From NCBI GenBank assembly GCA_021805265.1, contig JAJZFR010000155.1, positions 1 through 7,831 of the forward strand: 7,831 nucleotides of DNA. The letters are read 5' to 3'. Below are positions 5,549 through 7,831 of this stretch, in pieces; the first letter of the stretch is position 1; the number at the start of each line of letters is the position of its first letter. Position numbers and translations under genes: made by a program. The notes beneath the pieces are model-generated. The model worked only from the letters and a program-made list of their open reading frames with translations. It had not been told where the DNA came from and did no database searches. Source of the DNA: Acidobacteriota bacterium. GTDB taxonomy: Bacteria; Acidobacteriota; Terriglobia; Terriglobales; Acidobacteriaceae.

Positions 5549-6633
5549 AGTCTGGCCTCGGCTTTCCCGGAATCCAGTCCCGAAGCCAGTCCCGGGGCCA
5601 GTCGCGGGTCCAGCACAATCTTCATCAAATTAGGCTCCCGCGCATGCAGCCGCGCAAACCACCCCGCTCCATCCTCCAGCGACGCAACCGCCGTAATCAG
5701 CCGCTTCACCCGTATCTGCCCGCTCGATACCATCGCAATCGCCTCCGGATACTCCCCGCAGGATGCGCACGAACCCTGCAACCGAATCTGCCGCGACACC
5801 ACCTTCTGCAGCGGCAACGTCACCTCCGGTGTTATGTTGCCCACCAGCACCACCGTTCCGCCTTTGCTCACCGCATCGACCGCCGCAGTCACCGTCTCGT
5901 CGCGCCCCACCGCCTCAAACACCACCCCAGCACCGTGCCCATCCGTCAGATCCTTCACCTGCCGCGCAAGCTCCTCGCCCGAGGCGAGAAGCGTCTCCGA
6001 AGCGCCAAGCGACTCAGCCATCGCCAGCCGCGTTCTGTCCACATCCGCCACCACAACGCGCTTCCAACCCAGCGCCAGCGCCGCCTGCATCGTCAACAGC
6101 CCGATCATCCCCGCGCCAATCACCACCGCCGTCCCATCCGGATCCATCGCCGCCAGGTGCGCAGCATGAAGCGCCACCGCCACCGCCTCCAGCATCGCCG
6201 CCTCGGCAAACTCCATCTCAGCCGGCAGCCCATACACAATCCGCTCCGGCACCGTCACGTACTCGGCAAACGCTCCATCGCGTCGAAACTCCTTGCACGA
6301 AACTCCCACCACCTCCCGCCGATCACACAGATTGATCTCTCCCCGAGCGCAGTAAGCACAAGCCCCGCAGTACACCGTGGAGTCAAACGTAACCCGGTCC
6401 CCCATACGAAAGCGAGTCACCCCCGCGCCCACGCGCTCCACCACGCCAGCCGCCTCATGGCCCATCACCAGCGGTGGAATCCGTCTGCCCGATCCGCCAT
6501 CGAATCCATGCACATCGCTGCCGCAGATTCCACAAGCCGCCACGGCAATCAGCAACTCGCCCGCTCCCGGTTCCGGCTTCGCTATGTCCCTGATCTCCAG
6601 ATGACTGTACTCCGATAACAACAGCGCTTTCAT
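5545..6633 (-). CDS. zinc-dependent medium-chain alcohol/polyol dehydrogenase
   Basis: A 362-residue MDR-superfamily NAD(P)-dependent dehydrogenase. Catalytic zinc ligands are Cys37 (CGICGSDVHG), His59 and Glu60 (GHE), with Glu149 (MLEAVAVALH) as the further conserved acid. The structural zinc loop has Cys89, Cys92, Cys95 and Cys103. The cofactor fold shows GAGMIG at 173-178, and Asp197 at the end of the second strand (VVVADVD) favours NAD+ over NADP+. It resembles L-threonine 3-dehydrogenase, sorbitol, galactitol-phosphate and L-idonate 5-dehydrogenases; the exact alcohol is unknown. After the normal end (NLMKIVLDP) there is an unusual repeat-coded tail, LDPR-LAPG-LASG-LDSG, then KAEARL. An AAGGGA lies about 10 nt before the ATG. 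It is first in the three-gene operon and its stop overlaps the SDR start. A near-palindrome 24 nt upstream may be an operator. Confidence 0.93.
   Translation of the reverse strand: MKALLLSEYSHLEIRDIAKPEPGAGELLIAVAACGICGSDVHGFDGGSGRRIPPLVMGHEAAGVVERVGAGVTRFRMGDRVTFDSTVYCGACAYCARGEINLCDRREVVGVSCKEFRRDGAFAEYVTVPERIVYGLPAEMEFAEAAMLEAVAVALHAAHLAAMDPDGTAVVIGAGMIGLLTMQAALALGWKRVVVADVDRTRLAMAESLGASETLLASGEELARQVKDLTDGHGAGVVFEAVGRDETVTAAVDAVSKGGTVVLVGNITPEVTLPLQKVVSRQIRLQGSCASCGEYPEAIAMVSSGQIRVKRLITAVASLEDGAGWFARLHAREPNLMKIVLDPRLAPGLASGLDSGKAEARL
5566..5613. repeat. 12-bp tandem repeat, four in-frame copies, 3' end of the ADH gene
   Basis: On the minus strand the 12-mers CTGGACCCGCGA, CTGGCCCCGGGA, CTGGCTTCGGGA and CTGGATTCCGGG follow one another and encode LDPR, LAPG, LASG and LDSG. 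The unit is four codons, so gain or loss of copies keeps the frame. The tail lies beyond the conserved MDR fold. Confidence 0.75.
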
Positions 6634-6657
6634 TCGCCCATCCCTTCAGCCTTTTCT

Positions 6658-6669
6658 ATTGGTTCCAAT
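6658..6669. promoter_or_regulatory. candidate operator upstream of the ADH-SDR-esterase operon
   Basis: ATTGGTTCCAAT is a 12-bp inverted repeat with only the central pair mismatched, ending 24 nt before the ADH start codon. The half-sites ATTGG/CCAAT are the same as those of ExuR/UxuR-type GntR operators (ATTGGTATACCAAT) but spaced by 2 rather than 4 bp, and there is no central CG as in LacI sites. No convincing -10/-35 pair was found for this operon. Confidence 0.3.
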
Positions 6670-6739
6670 CTACTCTCACCCCCGTGCGGAGCGATAGTGC
6701 AGCGCGCGCCTGCGAACATCGAAATGGGAATTTTCATGC

Positions 6740-6768
6740 ATGGATACCACGGAACTCCACTTATCCAT
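6740..6768. repeat. 7-bp inverted repeat between the divergent ADH operon and small-protein gene
   Basis: ATGGATA (6740-6746) and TATCCAT (6762-6768) are perfect complements spaced by 15 bp; the left arm also overlaps the self-complementary CATGCATG (6735-6742). The pair lies 56 bp before the small-protein ATG. It may be a binding site or a leader hairpin. Arms of this length are expected occasionally by chance in ~200 bp. Confidence 0.25.
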
Positions 6769-6824
6769 CTCTATCTTCCAGAAACACTCGACGAAACCAC
6801 TGCAAATGCGCTAGCCTTGATCGC

Positions 6825-7058
6825 ATGCCAACTGAACATATTCTCCAATACGTCGAAGCTGAGATAGCCAAGCTCAAACAGGTCCGCGCTCTGCTCTCCG
6901 CCACTGGCAAGGTAACCGCGCGCATCAGCAAAGCCGGCATCAAGCCCGCAGCCAAACCAGCGAAGAAAAACAATCGCCGCCCACTTAGCCAGGAAGCCCG
7001 CAAAGCTATAGCCGACGCGCAACGGCGTCGCTGGGCCGCGCAGAAATCAAAGAAATAA
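6825..7058 (+). CDS. small basic helical protein, function unknown
   Basis: A 77-residue protein. Residues ~3-24 (TEHILQYVEAEIAKLKQVRALL) look like an amphipathic, coiled-coil-like helix. Residues ~25-51 are a Lys/Ala/Pro-rich linker (KPAAKPAKKNNRR style). Residues ~52-77 are a very basic helix, LSQEARKAIADAQRRRWAAQ ending in KSKK. The last part resembles short DNA-binding helices of the NUMOD3 kind and is similar to small proteins I associate with Acidobacteriota, so nucleic-acid binding is a guess. ATG at 6825 was chosen over an upstream in-frame start at 6684 because the protein-like composition begins here; upstream residues look like non-coding translation. No clear Shine-Dalgarno precedes it. 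It stands alone, followed by a hairpin. Confidence 0.75.
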   Translation: MPTEHILQYVEAEIAKLKQVRALLSATGKVTARISKAGIKPAAKPAKKNNRRPLSQEARKAIADAQRRRWAAQKSKK

Positions 7059-7088
7059 CCCGTCCCAAAACCACTCCCTGGCACTTAT

Positions 7089-7121
7089 CAGCGCCGGAGC
7101 ATAACTCCAGTCCCGGCGTTG
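7089..7121 (+). terminator. hairpin downstream of the small-protein gene, possible terminator
   Basis: CAGCGCCGG (7089-7097) pairs with CCGGCGTTG (7113-7121) over nine positions with one G-T wobble and a 15-nt loop. An alternative small hairpin, GGAG/CTCC (7096-7099 with 7105-7108), is nested in it. It begins 31 nt after the stop codon. The tract after it (CTCGGTGTTCTTT) is only weakly T-rich, so intrinsic termination is uncertain. Confidence 0.4.
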
Positions 7122-7159
7122 CTCGGTGTTCTTTCTACTGTTCGATCCCCGGCCCCGTC

Positions 7160-7180
7160 GATTTCCAATCGTCCGAAATC
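7160..7180. repeat. inverted repeat upstream of the thioredoxin-fold gene
   Basis: GATTTC (7160-7165) and GAAATC (7175-7180) are perfect complements spaced by 9 bp. The site is 74 bp before the start codon of the exported thioredoxin-fold gene and could be a protein-binding site. No convincing promoter hexamers were found beside it. Confidence 0.25.
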
Positions 7181-7254
7181 CATTACGCCGCTGTAACCTT
7201 CGCCGTCCATGAGCCTCTTACCCCACAAGCGGGCAGGACTCGCGAAGGAGACAC

Positions 7255-7716
7255 ATGAAGCTACCTTACCTTGTTATTGTTCTGGCCCTGGGAACGCTCG
7301 TGTCGCCGGCCCGCGCAGCCGACAATCTCAAACTCAACCCCCAACTCGACTACAACACGGACAGCCAGGACGGCCCGCTCATCACCGGCGACAACATGTC
7401 CGCCGGCATCGTGTCCGGGCAACCGAACTACATCCTCATCTACGCCGAAGCCTGCTATAACTCGAAGCGCCAGGCACGACGCACCGTTGCCCTCTACAAC
7501 GCCTACCGATCCCGCATCCACTTCGTCATCATCGACCTCGATCTGCCCCGCTCACCCGAGCAGCAGGCGCTCGTCAAAAAGTATTTTCAGGGCTACATCC
7601 CCCATGTCGCCGTTCTTGACCGCAACGGCAAGCCCGTCTACAGCCAGCCCGGTGAAATCCCCACCCAAAACCTCGAACAAATCTTCAAGCAAATTCTCGA
7701 CAACACCCGGCAATAA
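7255..7716 (+). CDS. exported thioredoxin-fold protein with a CxxS site
   Basis: A 153-residue protein. Residues 1-21 form a Sec signal peptide (MKLPYLVIVLALGTLVSPARA, cleavage likely after ARA). The mature part has a thioredoxin-like layout: a strand (YILIYAEACYNS, 59-70) with the active-site position, a helix with KRQARRTVALYNAY, a strand HFVIIDLDL (89-97), the helix PEQQALVKKYF, IPHVAVLDRNGKPV (115-128) with the probable cis-Pro at 116, and a closing helix. Where thioredoxins have CxxC, this has C67-Y-N-S70, so only one thiol is present. Such proteins cannot form the usual intramolecular disulfide; isomerase-, reductase- or holder-type roles are possible. AAGGAG lies 6 nt before the ATG. 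Its neighbours give no clue to a partner. Confidence 0.85.
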   Translation: MKLPYLVIVLALGTLVSPARAADNLKLNPQLDYNTDSQDGPLITGDNMSAGIVSGQPNYILIYAEACYNSKRQARRTVALYNAYRSRIHFVIIDLDLPRSPEQQALVKKYFQGYIPHVAVLDRNGKPVYSQPGEIPTQNLEQIFKQILDNTRQ

Positions 7717-7735
7717 AATAATCTCCACCCTCTCC

Positions 7736-7771
7736 TTGACATTCTACCTATCCATGGCGTACCTATATGTA
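7736..7771 (+). promoter_or_regulatory. candidate promoter and palindrome before the PadR gene
   Basis: TTGACA, a perfect -35 hexamer, is at 7736-7741; no good -10 lies at the usual distance. TACCTATATGTA (7760-7771) is a 12-bp inverted repeat with one mismatched pair, where the -10 should be, 17 bp before the start codon. TACCTAT also occurs at 7745-7751 as a direct copy. PadR proteins commonly bind TA-rich palindromes and repress their own genes, so this is a plausible autoregulatory site. Confidence 0.4.
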
Positions 7772-7788
7772 GAACGTCTAGGAGAACT

Positions 7789-7831
7789 ATGTCCCCGAAC
7801 AGGAAAACCGATCTCCTCCAGGGAACCCTCG
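7789..7831 (+). CDS. PadR-family transcriptional regulator, first 14 codons
   Basis: The sequence runs off the right edge after MSPNRKTDLLQGTL. This start is characteristic of PadR-family winged-helix repressors, particularly the many Acidobacteriota paralogues that precede ABC-permease genes. GGAG ends 4 nt before the ATG, which fits a ribosome site. The call rests on only 14 residues plus the palindromic promoter region; family assignment is likely but the target is unknown. Confidence 0.7.
   Translation, partial: MSPNRKTDLLQGTL

Noticed and set aside
4847..6169. 440-codon open frame on the plus strand
   Set aside because: Antisense to the SDR and ADH genes, which have clear family motifs; no recognisable protein features.
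5644..6618. 324-codon open frame on the plus strand
   Set aside because: Antisense to the ADH gene; Arg/His-rich composition without motifs.
6709..6723. Alternating GCGCGC stretch with GCAG/CTGC arms
   Set aside because: Only four-base arms; likely composition rather than a functional hairpin.
6684..6824. Upstream in-frame start for the small basic protein
   Set aside because: The added 47 residues are irregular and cover candidate regulatory repeats; the helical protein begins at 6825.

Overview
The window reads as accessory carbohydrate-catabolism DNA from a GC-rich soil bacterium, most likely a member of the Acidobacteriota (Terriglobales/Acidobacteriaceae). That placement is an inference. 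It rests on the PadR start at the right edge (MSPNRKTDLLQGTL), on a small basic protein with a C-terminal ARKAIADAQRRRW motif, and on the type of secreted enterochelin-esterase-like hydrolase. No rRNA, tRNA, CRISPR array, insertion sequence or phage gene was seen.

Layout from left to right. A LacI-family regulator (minus strand, 3' end off the left edge) lies behind a GH16 lipoprotein glucanase (minus). A divergent 275-bp intergenic region with a candidate promoter/operator and a striking nested RNA-like fold leads into an MFS transporter of the anion:cation symporter type (plus). The transporter runs tail-to-tail into, and overlaps by 103 bp, the last gene of a compact minus-strand operon: Zn-dependent alcohol dehydrogenase, then a short-chain dehydrogenase (4-bp ATGA overlap), then a secreted esterase (14-bp gap). 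To the right are a small basic protein (plus), an exported thioredoxin-fold protein with a CxxS site (plus) and the first 14 codons of a PadR regulator (plus).

How the genes may work together. The LacI repressor, GH16 lipoprotein, exported esterase, sugar-acid-type transporter and paired MDR/SDR dehydrogenases have the composition of a saccharide-utilisation locus. The surface glucanase and exported esterase would release a product, the MFS carrier would import an (acidic) monomer, and the two dehydrogenases would oxidise and re-reduce it, as IdnD and IdnO do in the E. coli L-idonate pathway (also LacI-regulated). The substrate cannot be named from sequence. The three genes at the right edge (small basic protein, CxxS protein, padR) look unrelated to this pathway.

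Most notable points: the SDR has Arg where the catalytic Lys of YxxxK should be; three perfect stems that can form a pseudoknot sit in the transporter leader; the transporter and esterase encode each other's C-terminal tails on opposite strands; CG-centred palindromes overlap candidate promoters of the LacI gene and the GH16 gene; and two genes carry in-frame short tandem repeats.
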